DNA of 64,000 bases from Atherix ibis (GCA_958298945.1 OY282605.1:22422811-22486810), one strand, 5' to 3'. Positions 47,666 through 60,689 are shown, counted from the stretch's first letter. Notes: generated from the letters alone by a model not told the origin. Numbers and translations are program-made.

Positions 47666-48869
47666 AGAGGATTTACACTTTCCAAAATATGATAAACAAT
47701 AACCATTTTCAAGTATTTAGAAGAAAAGAAATTGGCTTTTTATTATTTTTTTGTTGTTGAAATAATTAAATTTCAAAATATATTTGACCGAAATTATATT
47801 TTATTTTTAAAAGTTCTTAGATAGTATACGCATACATAATTACCACATTACTGTAAAGACTAAAATAATTAAATAAAAATTATACCAAGAGTTTTTTTCG
47901 TTAAAATTTACCTATATAATTTATGAAAGTTTAGAAATTAAATTAAGTGGGGATAATGGGTGTGCGTATATACTTAGTTGTTGGATGGTTTAAATAATCT
48001 AATAAAATTCGAAACAATTATGTCAGCGACTATGCTGCGAAAGTCCATAATTCACGATGGCTATATTGCGATAGTAGAGAAAATAGCAACCAACACAAAT
48101 ATCGGTGTTTGGTAGCAATGTGTAGGTGGTTTCACCGCCCGTAATTTACTAAATAGAATCGGTGATGATTTCCAAGTTTACCTGCTAATCAGAACTGCAA
48201 TCAACACACCTTGCCCGCTAATTAGTTTTGACCATTTTCATCTTACACCAGAATCACCTTATTCATTTTCATTATAGTACTTTCTTTTTTTCTCCCACAA
48301 TTTATATAGTTTTTTTTATTTTGTAACAGTTTTATTCTGGTTTTAAAAATGACACGTTTCTTTTAGGAGCTAATTCATTTGGCCACCTAGAAGTAATTTT
48401 TTTGTGAAAAATATTTTTCTTGAAAGTCATACTCTTAAACAAATAGTTGTTGATTATCGGTAAAAGTTGTTTATATATTTCAAGAAAAAAAACCAATGTG
48501 AAAAAATGCAAATCAGAAAATTTTACATGTCAATTGGAAATGATTTCGGTTTTAAAAAAAAAAAAAAAGTTAAATTTTGACTGAGAATTTTCGCACATTA
48601 TGAGGGTGGATTGATAAAAATGTATGGAATGTGCCACTGCTTATTTTTCAAATATTTTTATGATGTTAATTTAGCGACTCAGTAACTCTCAAGCTGATCG
48701 GACATATAATAAATAAATGTATATCACGATTTGTGCAATGTTAAACACACCATTTGTGCAATGTTCGACCATTTGTCTAGGTTCCTGCAAAAAATTTCGG
48801 CTGTCAATCAATCCGCGCAAATTTATTAGACCGTGTGGTATAGTGTATTTGACACACAAACATGAAACT

Positions 48870-50760
48870 TGAAGTCGTCAAATGGCCACATAGTCGTGGT
48901 GCTGTAAAGTGGCACCTGGCTCTTGATTAAGAGGCCTTACATAAAAACAAATAAAATTTTCCTGTTCGAAAAGAGATTCCCGTTGAATGTCAATACCAAA
49001 AACGTAGTAAACAGGCATTTTAAGGGTCTTGGTAGAAAAAATCCTTTCGGGTAGAGATCGAAGAACTTGAGAGATATTGGACAAATTTTTCAACAAAACC
49101 ATCTCCATCAATGAGGTATATTGTGGTGTATAACCCTAACTCAGATAATAGTAATATTGAGGCTTTTAGTGAATCCCAATATCATATTGGTGGGTAACCG
49201 ATAAATCTCGTAGGGATCAGGGAACCCCGAACCAAGATGGCCAAGTCTCTGGCGAGCAATGGCATTAAAATTTCACAGTCGATGCTCCGACGTTTCATCC
49301 GCTTCGGAGAAAAAACGGCAGATTATTGTGTCATATTTGCCCATCTTATTAAAATGATATATTTACAGACAGTGGCTAAGGAGTAGCTTCAGGTATGGTT
49401 TGTCGAGTTTAAGGACCTCTACCGCCTTTTTTTTTAGAAAAGGAGTTGCATTTTTTACAGTGATTTATGACACCAGAAGGGTTCTGAACCAATGAAAGGA
49501 GTATTTTCCCTCCTTTTTGTAAGTTTGTCTGCTAATTCGTTACCCTTAATACCCTCATGACCTAGCAAGCACATCAAAGTTACTTTCTTGCCTCTACTCA
49601 GTTGATTTAGGACAGTGAGGATATCCCAAACTAGCTTGGATAAGACTTCAGATGCTTTAAATGCAGCGTGGGTGTCTGAGATGATGTAGATCTTTGCGTT
49701 ATGTAGGTTTCTTTTGATACCCTGTCTAGCACAAAGCTATATGGCATGTATTCCTGTGTGAAAATTGACCTCATTGGGGGAGGTAGTGTGGAGGCATATA
49801 GTCTCAACACCACCTCCATCAATGAGGTCTGTTATTGTATATAATCCTAACTCCAATAATAGTAATATTGAGACTTTCAGCGAACCCCAATATCATATTT
49901 GTGCGTAGCCGGTAAATCTTGTAGGGAGCAAAAAAACCCGAAAAAATATGGCCAAGTCTCTGGCGGGCAATAGCATTGCAATCGCAGAGCAGATGCTCCG
50001 ACGTTTTAGTATCGTCGGGGCAGAAACGGCAGATTGTTGAGTCAGAATAAGAAGTAGCCTTAGGTTTGTTGAGTTAAGGAACTGTGCCGCCCTTTTTTTT
50101 AGAAAAGGCGTTGAATTTTTTAGAGTGATTCATGCCCGGGTAATTACCCCACTGTGGGCTTTTAACCCCGCGAACCTAGGACTCTATAATGGACCCCAGG
50201 TGGTCCCCAGTATAGACATAGATGGATTCTGGTCCAACGAACGGGGTTAATTCGTTACTCTTAATACCCTCATGACCTGACACCCACAACAAAGTTATTT
50301 AGTTGACTTTAGTCAGTTGACTTAGGACCATGATTGAAGGTCAGATGAGACAAGAGCTTTCAATGCAACGTGGCTGCCTGAGATGATATAGATTTGTGCA
50401 TTACGAAGGTTGCCACTGACATCCCCTCTAGCACAAAGCTTTATGGCATGTATTTCTGCCTGAATATTAATGGAAATTTATCAAGGGCCCTGGATAGACA
50501 ACTAAATCAGCCCCAATACCCACATCCATTTAGAACCGTTTGTGTTAAAGACGAGAGCTCCTTCCTCGAGTGACGACCCCACCTCCTTCCAAGCTAAGCT
50601 TACGGTGAGAACTACTTTGAAGAACTGGTTGTAATTAAAGAAAAATAATTTGTTATAACTACCATTCCGGAATCTCTTCAATCCATCCTCAATTTTATAA
50701 ATTTGCTCTGAGAAAAACTTAAGAAAAAAAATTTCTTTTTTTCTATGCAAAACTTATTGC
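48870..50760 (-). mobile_element. RNase H-bearing LINE fragment, partly duplicated
   Basis: Minus strand, upstream first. Near 50560-50505, FNTNGSKW is a T-D-G-S-type RNase H start with Asp changed to Asn. QAEIHAIKLCARGDVSGNLR then NAQIYIISGSHVALKAL at about 50465-50350 is the Glu-containing segment. Downstream the same RNase H part occurs again: HAIKLCARQGIKRNLHNAKI, YIISDTHAAFKASEVLSKLV and LLGHEGIKGNELADKL at about 49755-49530. Each copy is followed by a matching tail (CGTCGGAGCATCTGCTCTGC and GAGACTTGGCCATATTTTTT type words). The duplicated unit spans about 49104-49800 and 49811-50520, a period of about 700 bp. Frameshifts are common. This fits an I/Jockey-like or R1-like LINE; the reverse transcriptase is not present. 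Confidence 0.7.
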
Positions 50761-52344
50761 TATGAAAGCATTACAAAATGCATCGATAAATTTCTTCCAA
50801 TTCGTATTTATTATTTATTAAACTTTACACCATCCCCAAGGATAGATCTGTGTTTATGTATTTTTACAAAAAAATTTATTTAATGCTGAATGGCATAAAT
50901 AACAAGTATAGTTAAAACAATAGCTCTGCAACGAGAAGAAAAATGCAAAACTTTAAAGAGCCTACTTACGACTAACTCTACTTATTTGACGTTCATTTTT
51001 TTTTTTTGTTGTTTCAGTAGTTTTGTTCCCGTATTTGTCTTGCTATTCCTTGTTAGCTTTTCCGCACTTATAAATTAATCAAAGTTCTAGTTTTTCTTAT
51101 ATTTGTATTTTTGCTGGAAAAGCATTACGCACTACTGAACCACTGCAAAGAAAATTAGAACAAAACTGACCCTAGAAGTTGCCAAACAGTATAAATCATG
51201 ATGGCCACTTGAAACTTACTTTTTTAATTGCCTGCACACGCATTTTCCGTAGTTTTTCCTTATTCAGTTGCGTAATCTTTCCATCTTCTCTATGTACGAG
51301 TACCTATCATAGAGTATTTTCCTGTAGAATAAAATTTCTACAACTACAACAAGGAATTTTTATAAAGAAATTTCCTCTTGAAGAATTTGATAGAGTAAAG
51401 TAAGGCGGCATTAAAGGATATGCTATATTGTATGTAGTAAAAGAACTTATCAAACAAGAAAGGGGGACTATTCAATATAATTAATCTTTTCCTCCTCTTT
51501 ATGTTTCCTTCGTTTTTTTTTCCGTTGTTGTCCTTATTGGTAGGAAACGCTAAGCCGGGCCAAGCTCCCGGAGCACTTATAAAATTAGAAGAGTTTTTTC
51601 AACACGAGTCAATTGTTCTCAGAAAGTGTAAAATGCACGATCCATTACAGTCCTTAAGGAAGTCAAACAAAAGCGGAACAAACACGAATAAAAGTTGACA
51701 ATTATTAATAACATGAATTTTCTTGTAGAAATTACTTATTTACAATGAGCCAAGTACCGAAACTATGGCAAAAAAGCTTACTTTATTCTGTCTACTCTCA
51801 CAGGCAATTACTAAGTAAACTATTGAAAAGATAAAAAGCTTCTGAGTGGGTTTTACGAGTATTTTTAAATTTCCTTATAAAAAAAAGGGATTTTTTTTTA
51901 AATTACGAAAATGTAGATTTTTGACTTTCTTTTCGTTTTTGTAAGTAGCTGTAACAGTGTCTTATGAAAAGATTGTGATATCTATTTCTTATCAAAAGCG
52001 TTTTTTCTCAGAAACTTATCTATTTTTACAAAACAAAAAACTATAATAATATTTGGCTAAATAGTAACCAATCTGGCAACACTATCTGATCCTAGATGAA
52101 CAGTACAAGTTTAAACTCCATTTGGTAGCTCACTTTTAGAGCCTGCTCCAGATTAACCGTTTATCCCATTGTTTCCATTAATAATTCTACCGTTATTGTT
52201 TATTTGAAGAGTAAAAGTGACATGAACACTTTTTTGTTCATTTGCTTTTACCCACCACTTTATGAACTAGCTGTAAAATTGGAGGATAAAGTTTTGTAAA
52301 ATATTGGTGGCAGTCAGGGAATTTTTGTGGCACTTGTTAACATG
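50761..52344. other. AT-rich sequence, no gene identified
   Basis: Short open frames (51179-51403, 51501-51698) with no recognised motif. TACGAGTA at 51295 and 51854. Nothing else seen. Confidence 0.4.
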
Positions 52345-52346
52345 TA

Positions 52347-53379
52347 GTTTTTCAATAAGAGTGATCTATTTTTTTAATGGATCATATCAGTTTTATTTGC
52401 TATGGTTTGCAATTTACTTATGGAAAGACACACGCTTCAACAATCCTTGGATATTATCGATTTTTTCCCCATCGAAATAATCGTTCCTTTATTGCAGCTT
52501 ATCCGTGCACTTCTTTCAATTTATGGTTTGAACACAGTATTTTTTTACAAAATGTCCACGTGGCAGTAAGAAAAGGATCCGGTCGAACTACCGAGAATAT
52601 TGCTGCCATTCGGGCAAATATTGATGAAGGCGCAAATTTATTGATTTTAAGGCGTTCTCAACATTAAAGACTGTCTGCTACAATAACATAAGGGCTTACA
52701 TCCTTCACAAAATTCTTGTCACATAAGAATTGAAGGTGTTGCCGTAAATTTGCTGATTTCACTCTGGAATAACTTGATTCCAAGAAAATCATCTTCTCAG
52801 ATGAGGTGCATTTGCATCTCTCCAGATTGGTGAATAAATAATATGGTCATTACTGGGCTAAAGCTAATCCACAAATTATTCACGGGGAACCTTTTCGGTG
52901 TAGTTTATCGGTCTTAAGTTTTGTCAAAATGAAGAAGGATTGTGAACGGTATAGATCAATGAGAACGATTTTTTTTTGACCTGAATTAGTCGATTTTGAT
53001 TTAACGAACATGCGGTTTCCGAAAAACGATGTTACGTGCCACACAACCCATGCCTCAATCGATTTATTACGGAAAAAGTTTAATTTAACACTTTTGGACA
53101 AACTCTTTATGGGGTTATTTGACCCAATAAACCAGTAACCAATGATATATTAAAATTGAATATTGACCGCCAAACACCTGAAATAAAGCCGGTTTTATTG
53201 CACAAGGCTATCGAAATTAGGCACTATTGTGTTTGGTTGAATGATGTTATTAGAAGCGGGCATTTAAATAATTGCATCGATTAAGCTCCAAAAAGAAAAT
53301 AATAAATTTTACACCGTTGTATCCTATTTCGGTTTTATTTTATTTGATTAAAAAAATCATATCACTCTTATTGAAAAGC
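52347..53379 (+). mobile_element. DD41D mariner-like element with terminal inverted repeats
   Basis: The left TTTTTCAATAAGAGTGAT (52348) is matched inverted at the right by TTTTCAATAAGAGTGAT (53362-53378), with TTTTTTTAAT further in on both sides. At 1.03 kb it is shorter than an intact member should be. Coding words: GSGRTTENIAAIRANIDEGA then NLLILRRSQH (52575-52666); after stops KIIFSDEVHLHL (52787, first catalytic Asp), YWAKANPQIIHGEPFRC, LTNMRFPKNDVTCHTTHASI then DLLRKKFN (53010-53085, Asn at the second catalytic position, 53034-53036). The third catalytic block is degraded (FDPIN), and a decayed C-terminus runs to about 53290. Confidence 0.8.
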
Positions 53380-54672
53380 CTGGTATAATTGTATAGACTG
53401 TAAAGGGTGTAGTGAGAATATTAGTACACGTAGGGGAAGATATTATGGAGGATAGGCTCAAGAATACTACCCTGAGGACATCTGCCCATAAAATAGGATC
53501 TTTTAGGATTGTATTTTTGATTGTATTATTGGTGGAGGGCAAGGATCGTTTTGATATTCTGAGCAAACCAAAGTGATAGAAAAGTAGCAACAAGACTAAA
53601 GGAAGCATTACTTATCAAAAGCACCCATATTTTAGTATAATTAAGCATTTTTTGGGCTCCGAGAAGGAGGGAAAGGCGAACCTCATATAGGGAGGCATTC
53701 AACATATAAAATTGGTGGAAATGTAAAATTAGTGAGGGCTCTATATGAGGTAGGTCAGACCGTCGAATAAAATTGAAACTGATGGGAAATGAGTTGACAA
53801 GCTCAATATTAAAATGAACCTTAAAAGATAGGCCTTAAAAAAGCATTTACATGGGGCTGAAAACCAATGGAAGACGGATGAAAATGTAGGACCTTGTAAA
53901 GACTTCTTTATAAACATGATTTTTTCAGAATATTCGGTCTTCGCGTCAGATAAGACAATGCAGACACTTAGATGATCCACCAGTACAACGTCCTGTATTA
54001 CGTGGCCATCTCCATCAACAATTTCTGTGGTTCTTCAACCTCCATTGCACTTGATCTGAGCCCATGTAAAATTTTTTCTTTTTCTATTTATAAGAAGAAT
54101 CAGCTAAAAAGAAGTCTTTTAATATGGAAAATTGATAAAAATGTAAGACCATTCAAGGAATTTCTTAATAAAAAGGACTTTTTTCTTAAAGGATCCTTGA
54201 AAGACTCAAGAAAACAGTTCTTCACAGCATATAACCATCTCCGTCAAGTAGTTTTTTATTTAAAAAGGTATATTATTTCCAGACTCCTGTGCGATTTTTT
54301 TTATTTTCCGATTTGGAAAAAGAGGCAAAAAAAAGTGCCAAAGAAAACATTTTTGGATGATCGAGAAGCATTGGAATCTGCTGGTTACGATCCAATGTAG
54401 GTTCGATGTATAGAGTAAAAGACAAAATTCAAATACTACACAAATTGTGAAACGTCTACACAATAGTTTATTTAACAACAAATAAATGCTACACAAATGA
54501 CGTAGCGTCTGCGTCACCGCTCACAATCACAGTTCAGACTCAACTAAAAACTAAAACTAAACTAAACTGTCTTGTGAGCAGCGCCAGTATTCTCATACTC
54601 TCTGAAACTGGTTTTCTGAAATCTTCTAGAACAAGTCAGAGGCGTGCTGCGTTCGTAACAATATGAACCCTC
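53380..54672. other. No gene identified
   Basis: Short open frames only (53357-53608 minus, 53972-54400 plus, the latter Lys/Phe/Ser-rich). Two weakly similar stretches: near 53880-53930 (GATGAAAATGTAGGACCTTG, CTTCTTTATAAA) and near 54130-54190 (GATAAAAATGTAAGACCATT, TTTCTTAATAAA), suggesting an old tandem or dispersed duplication. Confidence 0.35.
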
Positions 54673-54674
54673 TA

Positions 54675-55948
54675 CCAGGTGTATAAGCTTAAATTCGCTG
54701 TTTTTTAGTAAAAAAAACATTGTATTTTCATAGAAAGCAAAAACAAAAATTAGTCAAAGTACTTGTCCTCGCTGGCTACATATTTTTCCCATCTCTCGGG
54801 CAATTTGTGGATACCATGCCAAAAAAATTCCAATTTCTTTCGAGGCAAACCACTCATCAAGCCATTTTCGGACGTCTTCGTAAGAATCGAAGTGCTGCTC
54901 AGCGAGCGCGTGTCCCATCGACGAAAACAGGTGGTAGTCGAAAGGGGTCCGATCTGGTGAATAAGCCGGGTGGGGTAGCACCTCGCAATTGTGTGGGATA
55001 ATAAAAAACCATTATTGACGTGTGCGATGGTGCGTTGTGGTGTGCGATGGTGCGTTGTCGTGGAGGAAAATCAGCTTGTCATGTCTTTGTTGATAATCCG
55101 TCCTTTTTTCACGCAGAGCACGGTGCAATTTGATCAGTTGTTGGTGGTAGCGGTGGGCATTGACAGTTCCACCATGTTTCAACATCTCATAGTAGACCAT
55201 ACCCTGCTGCTCCCACCAAACGCGCAGCATCGTCTTCCGTCCGAAGTGATTTGGCCGGGATCAACCCACAATTTCTTGCGTTTAGGATTCTCGAAATATA
55301 TCCACTTTCCATCGCATCATAATCCGATGCAGGAACGACTTTCTTTTTTGTCTGGCGAGCAAAATTTCGCATGTGTTTTGGCGTCGCTCCATCTGTCTAT
55401 CGTTCAATTCATGTGGCACCCATTTTCCGATCTTTTCAATCTTCCACATGGTACGCAATTGTATGGAAATGGCTAGTTGAGTACCACTCAATTGCTCCGC
55501 GAGCATTTTTTGCGATTGGGTATCGTCTTCGTCCAAAAGAGCCTGCAATTGATTGTCCTCAACCTTCCTACGCCGATTTTAACTCTTCTTGTCTCACAAG
55601 TTATATTTGCTGTCTTTGAACCGATGAAACCAATCTTGGCACGTTGTTTCCGATAAAGCACTGTCACCATAGGCCTGCATAAGCATTCGATGCGATTCCG
55701 CAGCCGATTTCTTCAAATTAAAGCAGAAAAGTAGAGATCCCGCATATGCTCTTTTTCTGGAACAAAACTAGACATGATTACCAAAGAAAAAATGTATGTT
55801 GTTATACAAAATTGCTGACAATGTGCACTGATTAATGTTGATAGATGTTAAACTCATAGAAGAAAAAAATATGGCGTGCCTATGGTAGCTTAATACGCTC
55901 ACTCACGCCATCTATGACCAAACAGCGGATTTAAGATAATACTCCTGG
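54675..55948 (-). mobile_element. Full-length Mos1-like (mauritiana-type) mariner
   Basis: CCAGGTGTATAAGCTTAAAT at 54675 and, inverted, CCAGGAGTATTATCTTAAAT ending at 55948; 22 of 26 terminal bases agree. TA flanks at 54673-54674 and 55949-55950. The terminal CCAGGTGTA and the length of 1,274 bp are close to Mos1 (1,286 bp). The transposase reads on the minus strand. Confidence 0.95.
54750..55775 (-). pseudogene. Mos1-like mariner transposase, frameshifted
   Basis: Starts MSSFVPEKEHMRD at 55775. After early frameshifts come the N-terminal words (LKKSAAESHRMLMQAYGDSA, CQDWFHRF), then LQALLDEDDTQSQKMLAEQL, WVPHELNDRQMERRQNTCEI, LLARQKRKSFLHRI, and in a shifted frame CDGKWIYFEN (first catalytic Asp). 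MLRVWWEQQGMVYYEMLKHG and KLIFLHDNAPSHT (second Asp) follow. A 20-bp tandem duplication (GTGTGCGATGGTGCGTTGTG, 55020-55059) breaks the gene there. It resumes with LPHPAYSPDRTPFDYHLF (third Asp), GHALAEQHFDSYEDVRKWLD and, after one more shift, GIHKLPERWEKYVASEDKYF to a TAA at 54750-54752. All domains are present, but several frameshifts inactivate it. Confidence 0.92.
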
Positions 55949-55950
55949 TA

Positions 55951-58417
55951 GTCACTCACCAATAAGTTTTTGTTAGCAAAAGCGATCACTGTGGTTTTAC
56001 AGTTTTTCTAGTCACCTGATCGTAGTCCTTTTGAGATTTTTTTTTATTTCCCAAGATAAAAAAAACGCTTAATCTTTCCTATTGCCGATAATATCCAAAC
56101 GATTTTAATGGAAGACTTAAAGTACTATTATGGAGAGTGAAAACAATGCCTTCGACGATGTATATCTGATGAACAAAAATAAACAAAAATTATTGCAAAT
56201 AAAAAAAAAGCGGTCTCATTACTTTTCTACTACAGTTCCTACACTATTAGTTTCAATTATTTCGAACAAACAAATTTTAAACGATAAACATTATTTGAGA
56301 GAATTTACTTTTTTGATACCTGAAACTTTTGAATACATTTTCTTTTTTTTATGAACAATTAAAATTATAAGTTTTACTATCGAAACATGAGTTTTGTTCT
56401 GTCCTAAAAGCATTAACCGCAATTTATTTAGTTTATTCACAGAATTTTTGCAAAATGTAAAAAGTGTTAACATAAAGTGTAAACACGTGTACTTATGTGC
56501 TCGTTGAGGGGCAATGGGATTATGTAGAAAATTGCGGTAAACTAACCGTTGAGTTTTCGTGTAAAAGGACTACAGGAGAGTTGTAGCAATGGCGGAAAAT
56601 GAAAAACACCGACCGAACCATACTATTTCCGAGAGTAATAAAAATTTTCTCTTTGGATTTTTTCAACGATGCGCTATTCCCCAAAACAGGGTAATTTTAC
56701 TTCGCATACCTGTCGAGTACTTGGCATAGTTTATTACTTTTTCAACTCTTTCGTCTTTCAGCAACTGTATTCAATTCGATTTTGTCCAACAAAAAAAATA
56801 TATTTTTGTGAATTACTGGGTGCAAGGAGCAAAAACCGTCGTCAGGAATGAATAATAAAAAAAATGTAGTGGAAGAAAGAAAAGGCAAAAAACTTATGGC
56901 TTCATAGTTACACATGTAAGTCCTTCAACTCGTTGTACCTGGCACTGTAGGCTAACTCTGATATGCTATATTTCTGTCCTATACCACTTAGGTAGGATAG
57001 TAGTAGTACATAGAGCCTGGAACACAATGTGCATCGAAACCACTTAAGCGTTGCAGTAATGCATGAAAATCTGCTCGGTTGGTCGTACGCTCCAAGTAAT
57101 ATGGGCCCATAAAAAATTCATGGAATTTTTTCAAATCGTATCCATTCCATTGTGGATCCTGGATTCTTGGTTGTCCTGTATACTGGATTCTTGCTCTGGT
57201 AGTCCATTTTATTCTGAGTAGTCTTGTAAAGTTATAAAAAGCTAAACAGAAATAAACTTTCGGGTTATTGTATTCTATTCCCGTTAGTAGAGCTCGTTGC
57301 TGCATCAAGGACGACGCTTTATATTCTTACTCGTAAATACCAGACTAAAAGCGGACGCGTACGTAATTGAAAGTGGAGCTACAGAAATATCCTATTCTGT
57401 ATCCATTGTCCATTCCCTTGATACTTTTATCGAATCTGTTATTTTCGGTGGATGTCTTCAGTTCCGTTTTTGTTTCTGTCTCAAATAAAACTGAAAATCT
57501 GAACTTCTACGTTCGTAAATATTTCATTCGAACTTTGGTACTGAGCAACAAAGGTACTTCCCATCTTGGATTGCAAAAAAAAAAAATTCCTTGTGGACTC
57601 CTTGCAATTCCACGTGTCCTGAATTAATTCAGCTTCCAATGCAGTCCAAATTGTATACACCAATTCCGTTCGTTTTCCTTTCAGTTTTGCGTGCATTCGC
57701 CATAATTTATCACAAATTCAGATCAGCTTTTCAAAAGTAGAATTTCTTTATTTATTTATAAATTAAGGGAAGTAAAATTTTCTTCCAAGACTAATCACGA
57801 AAATTTACAAAACTATTTTGTAGGTGAATTTGGTTTACCGCAAATTAAAAAATAGGATATCATGTCTATCTGGAAACAATATCAATTCCTGTAATACTAT
57901 CGGTCTATAGAAAAAAATTATTATATTATAGAATATTTAAAGATCTAAGTTTATATCAATTTAATATTTCACTAAGTGAAATGTTAGTGCAAAAACATTT
58001 TATATAAAATTCAAGTTTTCAATTATTTTTAAACATTTCCAATTTGTTCAAAATAAATCTCAAAACAAATGAATAAGCTTTTTATGGTTTTTTTTAGGAA
58101 GTTAATATGATTTTTTCTACAATAAAATCAAAAAGAAACATTTCTTTTTAAGGAAAATTATTTTTTTTTAAAATGTTTTTTAATAAAATCTCTAAAGGCT
58201 TATTTATTTTACAGTTTGGAAACTATAGTCTTATTGTTTTGATAATTTTAATCTATTTATAATAAAACTAAATTAATTTATTTAGAGAAATTATTGCCAT
58301 AATTATTATTAAATTTAAATAATAATAATTAAGAGCAAACATTTTTCGATAAAAGTAATAAATCTGGTGTAGTTCTATATTTTCCGCTTTAAGAGGATAT
58401 TTTGATAAATTTTTTTA
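55951..58417. other. No gene identified; one candidate terminal exon
   Basis: Mostly AT-rich. The region 56890-57720 is less so and holds the candidate at 56988-57250. 57720-58417 is AT-rich with ATTAAATTTAAATAATAATAA-type tracts. Confidence 0.4.
56988..57252 (-). CDS. Unrecognised open frame, possible terminal exon
   Basis: The minus-strand frame (open from 57308) reads FYNFTRLLRIKWTTRARIQY, TGQPRIQDPQWNGYDLKKFH, EFFMGPYYLERTTNRADFHA and LLQRLSGFDAHCVPGSMYYY, then YPT and a stop. The composition is protein-like. A TTCTGTTTAG acceptor-like word precedes the part starting near 57250. A further minus-strand frame upstream (57696-57481, MHAKLKGKRTELVYTIWTAL) could be a preceding exon. I do not recognise the family. 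Confidence 0.25.
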
Positions 58418-58571
58418 AGTGATGAGGTTCATTTTTTGAATTTTGGGATATAAGCAAAATTTTCCATTTAGATGGGGCTCTAAAAACCTATAAGTTATTT
58501 TATCTGCCGTTATCGTCTATTCTGAGCGCTATGGCCGCATGATGCCAGACTTTTTTTTGGGCCGAACTTAA
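58418..58571 (+). pseudogene. DD41D transposase relic left of the minisatellite
   Basis: AAGTGATGAGGTTCATTTTT (58420) encodes SDEVHF, the first catalytic block. Downstream, ATAAGCAAAATTTTCCATTT and ATGGGGCTCT correspond to the NKQN-WGSE region. TATTCTGAGCGCTATGGCCG (58522) reads YSERYGRMMPDFF, the VNSERYG.MI.DFF motif. The minisatellite begins right after GGGCCGAACTTA. Confidence 0.6.
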
Positions 58572-60665
58572 TTTTTACTGAAAATTTTTACTGAAAATTT
58601 TTACTGAAAATTTTTACTGAAAATTTTTACTGAAAATTTTTACTGAAAATTTTTACTGAAAATTTTTACTGAAAATTTTTACTGACAATTTTTACTGAAA
58701 ATTTTTACTGACAATTTTTACCGAATATTTTTACCCGAAAATTTTTACAGAAAATTTTTACCGAAAATTTTTAATGAAAATTTTTACCGAAAATTTTTAC
58801 CGAAAATTTTTACCGAAAATTTTTACTGTAAATTTTTATTGTAAATTTTTTCTGAAGATTTTTACTGAAAATTTTAACCGAAAATTTTTACCGAAAATTT
58901 TTACTGAAAATTTTTACTGAAAATTTTTACTGAAAATTTTTACTGAAAATTTTTACTGAAAATTTTTACTGAAAATTTTTACTGAAAATTTTTACTGAAA
59001 ATTTTTACTGAACATTTTTACTGAAAATTTTTACTGAAAATTTTTACTGAAAATTTTTACTGAAAATTTTTACTGAAAATTTTTACCGGAAATTTTTACC
59101 GGAAATTTTTACTGAAAATTTTTACCGGAAATTTTTACCGGAAATTTTTACCGGAAATTTTTACTGAAAATTTTTACTGAAAATTTTTACTGAAAATTTT
59201 TACTGAAAATTTTTACTGAAAATTTTTACTGAAAATTTTTACTGAAAATTTTTACTGAAAATTTTTACTGAAAATTTTTACTGAAAATTTTTACTGAAAA
59301 TTTTTACTGAAAATTTTTACTGAAAATTTTTACTGAAAATTTTTACCGGAAATTTTTACTGAAAATTTTTACCGGAAATTTTTACTGAAAATTTTTACCG
59401 GAAATTTTTACTGAAAATTTTTACCGGAAATTTTTACCGGAAATTTTTACCGGAAATTTTTACTGAAAATTTTTACCGGAAATTTTTACTGAAAATTTTT
59501 ACTGAAAATTTTTACTGAAAATTTTTACTGAAAATTTTTACTGAAAATTTTTTCTGAAAATTTTTACTGAAAATTTTTACTGAAAATTTTTACTGAAAAT
59601 TTTTACTGAAAATTTTTACTGAAAATTTTTACTGAAAATTTTTACTGAAAATTTTTACTGAAAATTTTTACTGAAAATTTTTACTGAAAATTTTTACTGA
59701 AAATTTTTACTTAAAATTTTTACTTAAAATTTTTACTGAAAATTTTTACTGAAAATTTTTACCGGAAATTTTTACTGAAAATTTTTACCGGAAATTTTTA
59801 CTGAAAATTTTTACCGGAAATTTTTACCGGAAATTTTTACCGGAAATTTTTACCGGAAATTTTTACCGGAAATTTTTACCGGAAATTTTTACTGAAAATT
59901 TTTACTGAAAATTTTTACTGAAAATTTTTACTGAAAATTTTTACTGAAAATTTTTACTGAAAATTTTTACTGAAAATTTTTACTGAAAATTTTTACTGAA
60001 AATTTTTACTGAAAATTTTTACTGAAAATTTTTACTGAAAATTTTTACTGAAAATTTTTACTGAAAATTTTTACTGAAAATTTTTACTGAAAATTTTTAC
60101 TGAAAATTTTTACTGAAAATTTTTACTGAAAATTTTTACTGAAAATTTTTACTATACATTTTTACTGTAAATTGTTACTGACAATTTTTACCGAAAATTT
60201 TTACCAAAAGTTTTTACCGAAAATTTTTACTATACATTTTTACTGATTATTTTTACCGAAAATTTTTACTGACAATTTTAACCAAAAATTTTAACTGACA
60301 ATTTTAACTGAAAATTTTTATTGACAATTTTTACTGGAAATTTTTACAGAATATTTTAACTGTAAATTTTTTCTGAAGATTTTTACTGACAATTTCTACC
60401 GAAATTTTTTTGTTGAAAATTTTTACTGAAAATTTTAACCGGAAATTCTTACCGAAAATTTTTACTGAAAATTTGTACCGAAAATTTTTACTGAAAATTT
60501 AAACCAAAAACTTTTACTGAAAATATTTACCGAAAATTTTTACTTTTTATTTTTACCATAAATTTTTACTAACAATTTTAACCGAAAATTTTTACTGACA
60601 ATTTTTCCTGACAATTGTTACTGGAAATTTTTACAGAATATTTTTTCCGAAAATTTTATAATGAC
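58572..60665. repeat. 13-bp minisatellite array (unit ACTGAAAATTTTT)
   Basis: About 2.1 kb of ACTGAAAATTTTT units with a main variant ACCGGAAATTTTT. It is highly uniform from about 58570 to 60130 and degenerate from 60150 to the right edge. The unit read as AAAATTTTTACTG is one base different from the reverse complement of the unit at 0.55-2.24 kb. Both edges are DD41D transposase sequence carrying the same SERYGRM module, so the array lies between two copies of that stretch. Confidence 0.95.
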
Positions 60666-60689
60666 CATAAAGAAGAAGAGACTGTTTCC

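Larger units (their letters stand above)
46966..48869. other. AT-rich sequence with an old dispersed repeat
   Basis: 47320-47560 pairs with 24540-24800 (inverted). A 20-bp perfect palindrome at 47646-47665. 47990-48260 is less AT-rich but no frame is recognised. No gene. Confidence 0.4.

Noticed and set aside
58572..60665. CRISPR-like array or coding repeat
   Set aside because: Head-to-tail 13-bp units with no spacers, and not a multiple of three; a minisatellite.
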